NCBI RefSeq assembly: GCF_024158025.1
Contig: NZ_JAMZEL010000002.1
Span: 496,001 to 560,000 of the forward strand
Direction of reading: 5' to 3'
Origin: Runella salmonicolor
GTDB lineage: Bacteria > Bacteroidota > Bacteroidia > Cytophagales > Spirosomataceae
DNA: 64,000 bases
Both the position numbers and the translations under genes were made by a program. This document shows positions 17,305-27,111 of this stretch, piece after piece. The notes under the pieces are model-generated. The model did not search any database and was not told where the DNA came from. It saw only the letters and a program-made list of their open reading frames with translations. The stretch's first letter is position 1. Each line of letters starts with the position of its first letter.

Positions 17305-17991
17305 TTATCCTAATTTTGTCAAATCAATGGGAGTTACAAAACCGTTTTTCACTTCCACGGCACGGTCTGCGTATTGTTGTAAACGTGGGTCGTGCGTCAC
17401 CACGGCCACGGCTTTACCCTGCCGGGCCAATGTTTGTAATTCTTTCATTACTACAACCATAGAATCTTTATCTAATGAAGCCGTGGGCTCATCACAGAGC
17501 ACCAACTTAGGCTCAGTTACTAAGGCGCGGGCGATTGCAATCCGTTGCTGTTGCCCTCCTGATAGGGTCTTGGGTAAATTTTTTCTTCTGTCGGTCATAC
17601 CAACGGTTTCGAGGGCTTTTTGCACGCGTCGTTTGCGTTCATCTGCACCAACGCCCAGCAGTTTTAGGGGCAATTCTATGTTATCTTGGGCGCTGAGGGG
17701 AGAAAGTAGATTGAAGCTCTGAAACACAAATCCAATTTTTTCCAGCCGTAACCGAGCCAATTGGCTTTGTTTCATCTCATTAATATGGTTACCATCCACC
17801 CACAAATCTCCATGAGTTGGGTATATTACACACCCCAACATAGAGAGAAGGGTGGTTTTCCCTGAGCCAGAGGGCCCTATAATGAGCGTCAGCTCACCTT
17901 CGTTCAACTGGAAATCCGTAGGCTGTAATGCAACAATCGTTTGGTCGCCCGTTTGGTATTCCTTACTTGCCCCTTTTAATTCTGCAATCAT
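17305..17991 (-). CDS. ABC transporter ATPase (MacB/LolD/DevA type)
   Basis: A 228-residue ATPase with Walker A GPSGSGKT (39-46), Q-loop near Q91, ABC signature LSGGQ (143-147), Walker B LVLCDE (163-168) and switch His in VVTHD near 199. It resembles the LolD/MacB/DevA subfamily that drives tripartite export. It is first gene of the operon ATPase-adaptor-permease-TolC. A small palindrome sits 20 bases upstream and could control the whole exporter. Confidence 0.9.
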   Translation of the reverse strand: MIAELKGASKEYQTGDQTIVALQPTDFQLNEGELTLIIGPSGSGKTTLLSMLGCVIYPTHGDLWVDGNHINEMKQSQLARLRLEKIGFVFQSFNLLSPLSAQDNIELPLKLLGVGADERKRRVQKALETVGMTDRRKNLPKTLSGGQQQRIAIARALVTEPKLVLCDEPTASLDKDSMVVVMKELQTLARQGKAVAVVTHDPRLQQYADRAVEVKNGFVTPIDLTKLG

Positions 17992-18010
17992 AAATAAGCA
18001 TCATCGTAAT

Positions 18011-18028
18011 TAGTACGAAATTGTACTA
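18011..18028 (-). promoter_or_regulatory. possible operator upstream of the exporter operon
   Basis: TAGTAC (18011-18016) and GTACTA (18023-18028) flank GAAATT, 20 bases before the ATPase start. A regulator gene is not adjacent. The 252-base gap 17992-18243 is otherwise AT-rich with no gene. Confidence 0.3.
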
Positions 18029-18243
18029 TAATAATCAATTTACATTGAAATTGTTTTTAAGTACGACAAATAAGTCGAAAATTTTTATGATTAAATGAAA
18101 ATTGTTTTATGAAGGGTAAACAATTTGTCGCTCAAGTTTATTCATTATCAAGCTACGGCCCACGTGGTCATTTAAGTTTTATTGCATAATTTGCCGCTCC
18201 ATATTTATTTCTCTCAACCATCAAACTTCATTAGCAATCCAAC

Positions 18244-20226
18244 ATGAAAAAAAGCTTTATTTTAACTTTTACAGCACTGATTTTCGTTTTTGGCACTTAT
18301 GCCCAAACCACCACCAAACGCCCCTTAAAACCCTCAGATGTATATCGTCTCCAAACGCTAAGTGACCCTCAAATCTCGCCCGACGGAAAGTGGGTGGCTT
18401 ACACCCTGTCGTCGGTAGATTCAGTCAAAAACAAACGCAACGCTGACATTTGGATGAACTCATGGGATGGCAAAGAGTCGATTCAACTCACTTACAGCCC
18501 CGATGGAGAATCACAGCCTCGCTGGAGCCCAGACGGTAAATATTTGTCGTTTACCTCTTCCCGTAATGGGCTAACGAGCAGTCAGATTTGGCTGATGGAC
18601 GTTCGCGGCGGCGAAGCACGGCAATTGACCGATTTGAAAAAAGGGAGTTTGTCGGACTATGCATGGTCACCAGATGGTAAAAAAATCGCCTTAGTGATTA
18701 GCAACGACCCAGACACTTCAAAATCCAAAACCGCTAAGCCCATCGTCATCGACCGTTTTAAATTCAAACAGGATGTAGAGGGCTACCTCACAAAAAAAAC
18801 GACACATTTGTACCTGTACGACTTGGTTACTAAGAAAATAGACACCCTGACCAAAGGCATCTACAATGAATCGTCGCCTAGATGGTCGCCTGATGGTACG
18901 CAGATTGCCTTTGTGAGCAACCGCACCGCCGACCCCGACCGCAATGCCAATACCGATATTTGGATAATAGATGCCAAACCCAATGCCGTCATGAAGCAGG
19001 TCACTACTTGGACGGGCCGCGATTCAGGCCCTGAATGGAGCCCCGACGGAAAACAAATCGCTTATGTGCGCTCTACCTCCTCCGATAATTACTTCATGTA
19101 TGATCAAACGATTTTGTGTGTGGTATCCAAGGACGGAGGCGAGCCAAAATTGTTGAGCAAAACGCTCGACCGTCCTGTCGGTTCTCCACTTTGGACCAAA
19201 GACGGTGCGTATGTGCACGCCTTAGTCACTGACGACCGCACTCGTTACGTGGCTCAATTTGCCGTAGCTGACGGAAAAATGACCAAAACATTGACAGGTA
19301 ACCGAAGCGTTTCGGCGCTCGAACGGCACCCTTCAGGCGCTATACTCACGGTCATGAGCGACCCACAAACGCCTAGTGAACTATACGCTTTCGAAAGCGG
19401 CAACCTTCGCCGCTTGACCACCCATCAAGAGGCTTTTCTGGCGCCACTGGCTTTGGCCACCGTCGAAGGGTTTACCTCAAAAAGCAAAGATGGAGCTAGC
19501 GTTTCCAACCTTCTGTACCGCCCCGCCAACGCGGTAAAAGGCGTTAAGTTGCCCACGATTCTGTTTATTCACGGTGGCCCAGTAGCGCAGGATGAATTTA
19601 GTTTTGATTTGAGTCGCCAGATGTTGTCTGCGGCAGGGTATGCCGTTGTGGCCGTCAATTATCGCGGTTCAAACGGCCGCGGATTAGAGTATAGCAAAAT
19701 TATTTCGGCCGATTGGGGCAACAAAGAAGTATTGGATATTTTGGGGGCAACGGATTATTTGGTCCAAAACGGCATTGCTGACCCCGAAAAATTGGGCATC
19801 GGCGGCTGGAGCTACGGCGGTATTTTAACGAATTACACGATTGCTTCGGATACGCGTTTTAAAGCGGCCTCCAGCGGGGCAGGTGTGGCGATGATTTCGT
19901 CGCTGTACGGCGTAGATCAGTACATTTTGCAGTACGAAAACGAACTAGGCTCCCCGTGGAAAAATTTCGATAAATACGTGGCCCTGTCCTATCCTTTCCT
20001 CAAAGCCGACCGCATCAAAACACCTACCCAATTTATGGTGGGCGAAAGTGACTTTAACGTTCCGTCGGTAGGCAGCGAACAGATGTATCAGGCCTTACGC
20101 TCACTTGGCACACCCACGGAATTGATTATTTATCCGGGCCAGTTCCACGGTATCACCAACCCAAGCTTCCAAAAAGACCGTTTTGAACGCTACATCAAAT
20201 GGTTTAATGCTTATTTGAAGAAGTAA
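18244..20226 (+). CDS. S9-family serine peptidase (prolyl-oligopeptidase / acylaminoacyl-peptidase type)
   Basis: A 660-residue exported peptidase with signal peptide MKKSFILTFTALIFVFGTYAQ. Residues about 35-385 form a beta-propeller with repeated W-S-P-D-G-K/T blades (at least five copies). The C-terminal alpha/beta-hydrolase domain (about 400-660) carries G-W-S-Y-G-G around the nucleophile Ser, the acid in GESDFNVP and the His in PGQFHG. It probably cleaves oligopeptides in the periplasm for amino-acid supply. It is a single gene, divergent from the exporter operon and ended by a terminator. Confidence 0.88.
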   Translation: MKKSFILTFTALIFVFGTYAQTTTKRPLKPSDVYRLQTLSDPQISPDGKWVAYTLSSVDSVKNKRNADIWMNSWDGKESIQLTYSPDGESQPRWSPDGKYLSFTSSRNGLTSSQIWLMDVRGGEARQLTDLKKGSLSDYAWSPDGKKIALVISNDPDTSKSKTAKPIVIDRFKFKQDVEGYLTKKTTHLYLYDLVTKKIDTLTKGIYNESSPRWSPDGTQIAFVSNRTADPDRNANTDIWIIDAKPNAVMKQVTTWTGRDSGPEWSPDGKQIAYVRSTSSDNYFMYDQTILCVVSKDGGEPKLLSKTLDRPVGSPLWTKDGAYVHALVTDDRTRYVAQFAVADGKMTKTLTGNRSVSALERHPSGAILTVMSDPQTPSELYAFESGNLRRLTTHQEAFLAPLALATVEGFTSKSKDGASVSNLLYRPANAVKGVKLPTILFIHGGPVAQDEFSFDLSRQMLSAAGYAVVAVNYRGSNGRGLEYSKIISADWGNKEVLDILGATDYLVQNGIADPEKLGIGGWSYGGILTNYTIASDTRFKAASSGAGVAMISSLYGVDQYILQYENELGSPWKNFDKYVALSYPFLKADRIKTPTQFMVGESDFNVPSVGSEQMYQALRSLGTPTELIIYPGQFHGITNPSFQKDRFERYIKWFNAYLKK

Positions 20227-20290
20227 AGGTAGGAATTTAGAAGTAGGAGGTATGAAATAAGAGCTCAGAAATAGGAAAAGCTGAAGCAAC

Positions 20291-20324
20291 GCCGTTGGTG
20301 TTATTCCACCAACGGCGGCTTTTT
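20291..20324. terminator. rho-independent terminator between convergent genes
   Basis: GCCGTTGGTG (20291-20300) pairs perfectly with CACCAACGGC (20307-20316). A T-tract follows at 20320-20324, with AAAAGC further upstream that can extend the stem. Confidence 0.75.
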
Positions 20325-20393
20325 ATACCTCTATTAATTCTTACCTTTGATTTTTTACTTCTTCAATAAAATTAATCAGAAAAATACTTCCTT

Positions 20394-22544
20394 CTAAGGC
20401 GTCATAAATTTCCAAGTCACGTTCCCAACGGTGTTGGGTTTGCCGTTTTCGGGATTGGAGATAGTTCCTTTCCATTCGCCGTTAGCTTGGCGCTCAGCGG
20501 TGAGAGTTCGCCAACTAAACTGACCTTTTTCATAATCGAAGGTTTCACCGTCGTCATCGTAGAGCTTGTATTGAGCAGGTTTTTGACCGTAATGACGAAC
20601 TTCAAGGTCTACTTTTTGGTCGGGTTTAGGGGCGTGTAACATTACGGGCATCATCGGAATAATCCCCCCGTCTTTGACGAAAACGGGAATTTTATCCAAC
20701 CCCGGCGTAACGGTAATCACCTCGCCCTCTCCCACCAACTTGCCCGTGTAAAAATCATACCATTTTCCTTTCGGCAACACCACTTTACGGGAGGTCTGGC
20801 CCGTAAACATTGGCGCTACCAACAGGTATTCTCCCGCCATGTACTGGTCTTTGATTTCTTTGTTGACGGCCACGGCGTAGGGATTTTCTTCCAAATTGGC
20901 ATTCAGAAGTTCCTTTTTTAGCTCCGTCTTAAAATCGGGTTCAAGATTAACGGCCCGAAACGGCGGCGTACCTTCAAAATGATACTTGGCAAATTCGGTG
21001 TACCAATACGGCATCATGCGCATCCGTAGTTGCGAAATTTCTTTGATTTGCTCCGCCACTTCAGGAAATGTCCAAGGTTTAGTGCTGCTAGCCCACGCAT
21101 TAATCATGGCCATCGGTGAAAAGCACACCGATTGAAACCGCCGCAACCATTCTTCACCCGTCTTGGAAGCCCGCACTTCTGGAGTCCACAGGGTTCCCGA
21201 AAAACCGCTGTTAATCAAGCCCGTAATAAAATCTTCGTGGCTGTAATTATCGTTGTAAATAACGTACGGCAACGATACTCCGCCTGCATTGGAAGCCCGC
21301 ACCAACCCGTAGGTACGTCGGTTGTGTTTACGAAACATATCGGTGCTTTGTTTCATCACCAACACCCCGTATGTCTGGCGCATTTGCTCGGCACTGAGCC
21401 CCGAAGGAAACGTAGCCACATCGGGCCAAAGCCACGAATCAAAGCCATCCACTTCGTCGATTTTATACCCGCTAACGCCTATACTGACGTGGTCTTTGTC
21501 AAATTGCCCCCAATAAATGGACTGCGCTTTGGGTATCGTTAAATCGGGCACGGCTCCCACCCAAACCGAATGTGAGCCCGTAAAAGGCGCAATTTTGGGA
21601 AAAATTGAGGCCTCGGGTGATACGTAAGGATTGGTCCAAAGATTGATGCGAACGCCCTTGCTGAGCATCTCATTTACAAAAGCAGCAGGCTGAGGAAAAC
21701 GGGTTTTGTCCCACTCAAAAGTGCAAGGATAGGATTTGCTCTGCCAGCCAGGTTCGAGACCGATAAAATCCAACGGATAGCCCTTTTCTTCAAATTCGGC
21801 CGCTTCTTTTTGCACATCTTTATCAGAATACAAACGATTGACGCGTTGCGTAAAACCTAGCCCCCAACGCGGCGGCAGGCAGCCCCCACCGTTGAATAAA
21901 TTAAACCGCCGCACGGCTTCCATCGGCGATGGCCCACCAAAAACATACAGCTCCACGCCCCCCGCTGGTACGAGCATTTCGACCGCATCGGAATATGGTT
22001 GGGCTTGCCAGTTTTTGTCAGTATTACGGTCTTTCAGCAACGGCGGATTTTTGCTGTCGGTCCGGACGGCGGTGCCCGCGTACACATTGATATAACGCGC
22101 CGAATTCACAAACACCCCGTAACCTTTGGACGACACATAAAAAGGAACGGGCGCATGAGTACGGCCGTTGTCTTTGTTACCATAATGGTCCATGTGCAGC
22201 TGCAAGATTTTTCCCCGTTGATGAACGGTCTGAAAGTTGAGCCCGAAGCCAAAGAGTTGTTCTCCCCTATCCAGAGGAAAGCGTAGATAGGTTTTACCAT
22301 CTCGGAGCTGCACCGAAATCTCGTTTTGGTTCAACGGAAATCCCGTCGTACCCATATTTTTCAAGGCATTGGTATTGGGCTGAGCGCCCGAAGCCGTCAG
22401 CAGATTATACGCTTCGGGCTTACCCACAGACACTTTCCAGACACCCGAAGCGATTTCTTTCCATTGCATTAATTGGGCAGAAACCCTGAAGTTTGCCGAA
22501 AGCAAGCCCAGCAACAACACTGTTTTATAAATAGATTTTTTCAT
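20394..22544 (-). CDS. glycoside hydrolase family 31 (alpha-glucosidase/alpha-xylosidase type)
   Basis: A 716-residue exported enzyme (signal peptide ending RVSAQ). The N-terminal galactose-mutarotase-like beta-sandwich is followed by the TIM barrel (about 220-560), with the nucleophile in YKIDEVDG and a candidate acid/base Asp in YNDNYS. A C-terminal DUF5110-like beta domain covers about 590-716. GH31 enzymes remove alpha-linked glucose, xylose or galactose from non-reducing ends. Its ATG overlaps the stop of the upstream GH95 gene by four bases (ATGA), so the two are translationally coupled and should act on the same glycan. Confidence 0.87.
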   Translation of the reverse strand: MKKSIYKTVLLLGLLSANFRVSAQLMQWKEIASGVWKVSVGKPEAYNLLTASGAQPNTNALKNMGTTGFPLNQNEISVQLRDGKTYLRFPLDRGEQLFGFGLNFQTVHQRGKILQLHMDHYGNKDNGRTHAPVPFYVSSKGYGVFVNSARYINVYAGTAVRTDSKNPPLLKDRNTDKNWQAQPYSDAVEMLVPAGGVELYVFGGPSPMEAVRRFNLFNGGGCLPPRWGLGFTQRVNRLYSDKDVQKEAAEFEEKGYPLDFIGLEPGWQSKSYPCTFEWDKTRFPQPAAFVNEMLSKGVRINLWTNPYVSPEASIFPKIAPFTGSHSVWVGAVPDLTIPKAQSIYWGQFDKDHVSIGVSGYKIDEVDGFDSWLWPDVATFPSGLSAEQMRQTYGVLVMKQSTDMFRKHNRRTYGLVRASNAGGVSLPYVIYNDNYSHEDFITGLINSGFSGTLWTPEVRASKTGEEWLRRFQSVCFSPMAMINAWASSTKPWTFPEVAEQIKEISQLRMRMMPYWYTEFAKYHFEGTPPFRAVNLEPDFKTELKKELLNANLEENPYAVAVNKEIKDQYMAGEYLLVAPMFTGQTSRKVVLPKGKWYDFYTGKLVGEGEVITVTPGLDKIPVFVKDGGIIPMMPVMLHAPKPDQKVDLEVRHYGQKPAQYKLYDDDGETFDYEKGQFSWRTLTAERQANGEWKGTISNPENGKPNTVGNVTWKFMTP

Positions 22545-25222
22545 TTTGATGGTACAAGGGTATAACGTTTTCCTTTTTCGGTCTGAAATTCAATGAGATA
22601 AGTTTCTTCCAACGGTACATCCACCAACTTTTCATCGGGGTTTTTGACAAACTTCAAAGTTTCGGTTTCGGGATTGAGCGGGTTAATTGCGACGGATTGA
22701 GTTGATAATGAGGGCATTTCAACCACTTTAACGGGTACCTTTGTACGCAACCGACACACACCGCCGAGGTTGGACAACACACTCGCTTGGGTTAGTTTTC
22801 CCCCCTCCCATTCAATAGTTACGTCGAAATTCCCACGGGCTTTGATTCCTTTCACAGAACCTTTGGGCCAAGCCTCAGGCAGGGCAGGCAGCAAGCTGAT
22901 TTCGCCCGTATGGCTTTGCAGCAACATTTCGGTAATACCAGCAGTACCCCCAAAATTTCCGTCAATCTGAAAAGGAGGGTGCGCGTCAAATAAGTTGGGA
23001 TAGGTTCCACCACCCGACTGTGTAGACAAGTTTGCGCCGTTTCGAGAGGTATTTTTTGGACCGACATACGACAGTCCGTCTCGTAGTATTTTATACGCGT
23101 GGTTGCCATCTTCGAGGCGCGCCCACCAGTTGATTTTCCACGCCATCGACCAGCCCGTACTAACATCGCCGCGCTGAATCAGCGTTTTTTTGGCCGCCGC
23201 CGCCAACTCTGGCGTTTGACGAGGGTTGATTTGATGACCCGGGTGTAGGCCAAATAAGTGTGAAATATGACGGTGCTTATCGGTGGGGTCGTCCCAATCT
23301 TTGTACCATTCTTGCAATTGTCCGAATTGACCAATTTGATAGGGATACAAACGCGCTTTGGTTTTCTCCAGTTGGGCCAAGAATGCAGCATCGGTTTCCA
23401 GAATTTTAGCCGCTTGAATGCAATCATTAAACAACTCCCGAATGATGGCCATGTCCATCGTAGAAGCCATCGTAATCTGGTATTCTTTACCGCTGATTTT
23501 GATGGTGTTTTCGGGCGAAGTGGACGGATTGGTAATCAAATGCCCTTGGCCATCTTCCACCAACCAATGTAACATAAACTGCGCGGCACTTTTCATGAGT
23601 GGATACCCGTGTTCACGCAGAAAAGCTTTATCGCCCGTAAACTGATAATGTTCCCACAGATGGGTGCTTAACCAGGCTCCCGCCATCAACCAACTCGACC
23701 AACTGCCCCGACTGCGCGAATCCCACTCATAGCCACCACCTGCGGAAGTTTTGGCCCAAATATCGGTACCATGGTGCGTAATCCAGCCTTCATTGATACC
23801 GTAATTGACCTTGGCCGTTTTGGCTCCATTGACGGCCAGATTACCGATAAAATGCAGCAAGGGCAAATGACATTCGGGTAAGTTGGCGTTTTCGGCGAGC
23901 CAATAATTCATTTCTACGTTGATATTGGTGGTATAATTACTGCCCCATGGCGGCTGAATGTGGTCGTTCCAAATCCCCTGCAAGTTGGCGGGAATCCCCG
24001 CTGCTCCCGAAGCGCCATTGCGTGAACTTGAAATCAATAAGTACCGACCAAACTGATAATATAGGGTTTGCAATTGCGTATCGGAAGGCCCATTTTGCTG
24101 ACGAATCAGGCGCTCGTCGGTGGGCAATTTGAGGGCTTCCGCATCTTCTCCCAAATCCAGCGCCACCCGATTAAACAGCTTCTGATAATCAGCGATGTGC
24201 GCGGCTTTGAGTTGGGTATAGGTAGATGATAACGCCTTTCGTAGAATTGCGTTCGCCTCCACCGAAGGGTCTTTCCCAGCCAATCCTGGAGATTTATCAA
24301 ATCCGTTAAAACTCGTTGCGCCAACTACATAAAACGTTACGGTATTGGCTCCCGAAATGGTCAATTTACCATTTTGACTTGCCACTTTTCCTCCCTCAGA
24401 TTGGGCCGCCAAATGAATTTCAAAGTTCGTTCCTTCCCCCTTTGGGTCCTCATCGTACAGAATCTGTTGCGGCTCCGAGGCGCGGTGAGCTACGTGCTTT
24501 GGCGCTTTTCCTTTTAAAACAAGACGGTTTGGCAAACCACTTAAAATACTGAATTTCAACCTACTGCTCAATAGAGCACTGACATTGATGCGATTCTTTT
24601 TATTGGTACTAATCCGTACTACCATCACCGAAGCGGGGTGACTGATAAAGGTTTCGCGGGTGTAAGTTACTCCGTCAACGGTATATTTCACGGTAGAAAC
24701 GGCCGTATTTAAATCTAATTCCCTGTAATAATTTAGGGCCATAGAATCGCGAAAACCAAAATCAAGGTGTAAGTCGCCCATTGGCAAATAGCGAGCGCAA
24801 TACGGCCCTTGCATTTTCTTCCAAAGTGCATCTGCTTTGTCGTACTCACCTTCAGAAATGGCTTTGCGCACCTGCGGTAAAACCGTCGGGCCGTTGGGGT
24901 TATTGCCTTCAATGGGGTAGCCCGACCATAGCTTGTTATCGTTTAGCTGAAAGCGCTCATGGTTGACCCGCCCAAACACCATCGCCCCCGTTTTCCCGTT
25001 ACCCAAGGGCAGGGCTTCCTCCCAAATTTGTGCGGGCTGAGCATACCAAAGTTTGAGTTGAGAGCTACGACCAGGGAGCTGCGCATAGCTGGTGGATAAT
25101 CCAATCGGTGGCCCCAGTAGCAACCAAAGAGAAAAACAGGCCACAAAATGTACCAGAAATACGCGAGAGAATGAAAAGGTTGAATGGGTAAAAGAGGGAT
25201 ACTTTTGACACAGAAACTTCAT
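22541..25222 (-). CDS. glycoside hydrolase family 95 (alpha-L-fucosidase / alpha-L-galactosidase)
   Basis: An 893-residue exported enzyme. The N-terminus (about 1-48) is unusually long for a signal peptide but ends with a hydrophobic segment and SYAQ. GH95 hallmarks are the opening WEEALPLGNGKTGAMVFG, the (alpha/alpha)6 barrel with NINVEMNYW (catalytic Asn pair), the Glu in TNPSTSPEN, and the Asp in QIDGNFGGTAG. All catalytic positions expected from the family are present. It removes alpha-1,2-L-fucose, or L-galactose in plant xyloglucan-type glycans. Paired with GH31 (a possible alpha-xylosidase), a fucosylated xyloglucan-like substrate is an attractive inference, not proof. Confidence 0.88.
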   Translation of the reverse strand: MKFLCQKYPSFTHSTFSFSRVFLVHFVACFSLWLLLGPPIGLSTSYAQLPGRSSQLKLWYAQPAQIWEEALPLGNGKTGAMVFGRVNHERFQLNDNKLWSGYPIEGNNPNGPTVLPQVRKAISEGEYDKADALWKKMQGPYCARYLPMGDLHLDFGFRDSMALNYYRELDLNTAVSTVKYTVDGVTYTRETFISHPASVMVVRISTNKKNRINVSALLSSRLKFSILSGLPNRLVLKGKAPKHVAHRASEPQQILYDEDPKGEGTNFEIHLAAQSEGGKVASQNGKLTISGANTVTFYVVGATSFNGFDKSPGLAGKDPSVEANAILRKALSSTYTQLKAAHIADYQKLFNRVALDLGEDAEALKLPTDERLIRQQNGPSDTQLQTLYYQFGRYLLISSSRNGASGAAGIPANLQGIWNDHIQPPWGSNYTTNINVEMNYWLAENANLPECHLPLLHFIGNLAVNGAKTAKVNYGINEGWITHHGTDIWAKTSAGGGYEWDSRSRGSWSSWLMAGAWLSTHLWEHYQFTGDKAFLREHGYPLMKSAAQFMLHWLVEDGQGHLITNPSTSPENTIKISGKEYQITMASTMDMAIIRELFNDCIQAAKILETDAAFLAQLEKTKARLYPYQIGQFGQLQEWYKDWDDPTDKHRHISHLFGLHPGHQINPRQTPELAAAAKKTLIQRGDVSTGWSMAWKINWWARLEDGNHAYKILRDGLSYVGPKNTSRNGANLSTQSGGGTYPNLFDAHPPFQIDGNFGGTAGITEMLLQSHTGEISLLPALPEAWPKGSVKGIKARGNFDVTIEWEGGKLTQASVLSNLGGVCRLRTKVPVKVVEMPSLSTQSVAINPLNPETETLKFVKNPDEKLVDVPLEETYLIEFQTEKGKRYTLVPSK

Positions 25223-25332
25223 ACAAAAAGGGTCAGGAGTTTAGATTAATTCAAGTTCACAAAGACCATTCAAAGCGCACTATAGTAAAGTTGTCTTCTT
25301 ATGTCACAAGCTCAATTTGGGCCTTACTTACT

Positions 25333-25740
25333 CTATTTAGAATCTAATCTTTGAGCTAATGCTCGACTGAAAGCATCTATTTCTTCAGCTGATTTTATGC
25401 TTTCTTTCGGCCATATTTTTGCTTTGTGTATGATTTTTAGCCAATTTGAGCCATATTTGTATAAAACCAATCCTCGTTGAAAAACTTGTCACCAAAACAT
25501 ATAAGGTATTTTTTGCCCCTAATCATCTTTGATTTTAGCAGTGATATGCCCGATTATCGTTTTATTTGAAAACTCAATCCACCCCCACCTAACCGTCCAA
25601 TGAACATGTGATTTTTTAGAATGACGCTTCATGCTTTGAAACAGGCATGTTTTTTCTATTAAATACCTCTTTGATGCTCCTTCAAAAACGCGGCAAACCT
25701 CATCTGTAAAAGAATTGTTTGCCAATGGAGGAGACTTCAT
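25333..25740 (-). pseudogene. possible decayed reading frame of unknown family
   Basis: One minus-strand frame reads protein-like from 25740 to the stop at 25333-25335, but is broken by TAG (25519-25521) and TGA (25489-25491). The upstream part has a Lys/Arg/Trp-rich stretch (SHVHWTVRWGWIEF) and the downstream part a plausible helix (SAEEIDAFSRALAQRL). I do not recognise a family; a remnant of a transferred gene is one option and chance another. The remainder of the 549-base gap (25223-25771) shows no intact gene. Confidence 0.25.
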
Positions 25741-25771
25741 CGTAATATTTTTCTCAATTTTTAACTCTTAC

Positions 25772-27073
25772 ATGGAATTATTTATCATATTTCTGCTTAC
25801 GATTATCAACGGCATCTTCTCAATGTCCGAAATCGCGGTAGTCTCTTCTCGCAAAGTAAAACTGGAAAATTCGGCCAAAAGAGGCAGCAAATCAGCCAAA
25901 CTAGCCTTAGAACTTATCAATTCGCCCAATCAATTTCTTTCTACAGTTCAAATCGGCATCACCCTCATCGGGATTTTGTTGGGTATCTTTGGGGGAGAAA
26001 ACCTGACCAACGATTGGCAAGACTATTTAAACCAATTTGAGGTTTTGAAACCCTACAGCCGCCCGTTGTCGGTGGGGGGTGTGCTGGTGATGATTACGTT
26101 TATTTCTTTGGTCATTGGCGAGCTAGTCCCCAAACGCATCGGTCTTACCAATCCCGAAGGCATCGCTAAGGCAGTGGCATTGCCGATGCAAATTCTTTCA
26201 AAAGTTACCTCGCCATTCGTGTGGCTTTTGACCCATACATCTGATCTTTTACTCAAAATTTTGCGGATAAAACCCTCCGCCGATAGCCGCGTGACGGAAG
26301 AAGAAATCAAAGCGTTTATTCAGGAAGGAACCGACGGCGGCGAAGTACAGGAAATTGAACAAGAAATCATGGAGCGGGTGTTTCATTTGGGCGACCGCAA
26401 AGTAGGCTCCCTCATGACGCACCGGATGCAGTTGGTTTGGCTCGATTTGACCGATAGCCCCGACGAAATACGCGAAAAAATCAAGGGCGAAATCCACTCC
26501 GTTTATCCAGTTTGTAGAAACACCGTCGACGAGGTGGTCGGGGTCGTGTTGATGAAAGATATTTTCCAGCAGGTCATGGAAAACCGCCCCCTTGATTTGG
26601 AGGCGTTGATTAAAGAACCCCAATACCTACCCGACAGCAGTTCGGCCTACATTGCGCTCGAACGCCTTCAAGAAAACCGTCAGCATTACAGTATGGTCAT
26701 TGATGAATACGGAGCTTTACAAGGAATCGTAACACTGAATGACCTGATGGACGCCCTCGTAGGAGACGTGAGCGACACCAATTATGATGATGAAAGCAGC
26801 ATCGTTCAGCGGGAAGATGGCACCTATATCACTGATGCTCAGATGCCCTTCTACGATTTTCTAAGCTATTTTGACCAGTTGGATTTATACAACGACAACA
26901 TGCCTTTTAACACCATTGGAGGTCTGTTGCTCGAACATTTTGGACACGTACCCAAAACGGGGGAAATCATACTTTGGCATGGTTTTAAGTTCGAAATTTT
27001 TGACATGGACGGTGCCCGGATTGACAAAGTGTTGGTGACGCAGGAAGAAGGAGATTCAACGGAAGACGCATAA
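25772..27073 (+). CDS. CNNM/CorC-type membrane protein (DUF21-CBS-CorC_HlyC; hemolysin-family transporter)
   Basis: The start at 25772 is preferred because the protein then opens with the first DUF21 span (MELFIIFLLTIINGIFSMSE). 433 residues: DUF21 membrane domain (about 1-190) with the S-M-S-E-I-A-V-V-S motif, two CBS domains (about 205-330), and a CorC/HlyC transporter-associated domain (about 345-430). Homologues export or exchange Mg2+ or other divalent cations, with the CBS pair sensing nucleotide/Mg2+. The old name hemolysin is misleading. It is the only plus-strand gene in a minus-strand carbohydrate block, probably a housekeeping gene between two catabolic clusters. Confidence 0.86.
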   Translation: MELFIIFLLTIINGIFSMSEIAVVSSRKVKLENSAKRGSKSAKLALELINSPNQFLSTVQIGITLIGILLGIFGGENLTNDWQDYLNQFEVLKPYSRPLSVGGVLVMITFISLVIGELVPKRIGLTNPEGIAKAVALPMQILSKVTSPFVWLLTHTSDLLLKILRIKPSADSRVTEEEIKAFIQEGTDGGEVQEIEQEIMERVFHLGDRKVGSLMTHRMQLVWLDLTDSPDEIREKIKGEIHSVYPVCRNTVDEVVGVVLMKDIFQQVMENRPLDLEALIKEPQYLPDSSSAYIALERLQENRQHYSMVIDEYGALQGIVTLNDLMDALVGDVSDTNYDDESSIVQREDGTYITDAQMPFYDFLSYFDQLDLYNDNMPFNTIGGLLLEHFGHVPKTGEIILWHGFKFEIFDMDGARIDKVLVTQEEGDSTEDA

Positions 27074-27111
27074 ACTTAGGATTTATCAAAACTCCCACGC
27101 CAACAAATTTA

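Noticed and set aside
20291..20324. Terminator palindrome as a transposon end
   Set aside because: The perfect stem followed by a T-tract between convergent genes is fully explained as a terminator.
21132..22286. Long plus-strand ORFs opposite the GH31 gene
   Set aside because: Antisense frames over conserved catalytic sequence; composition reflects codon use of the real gene.
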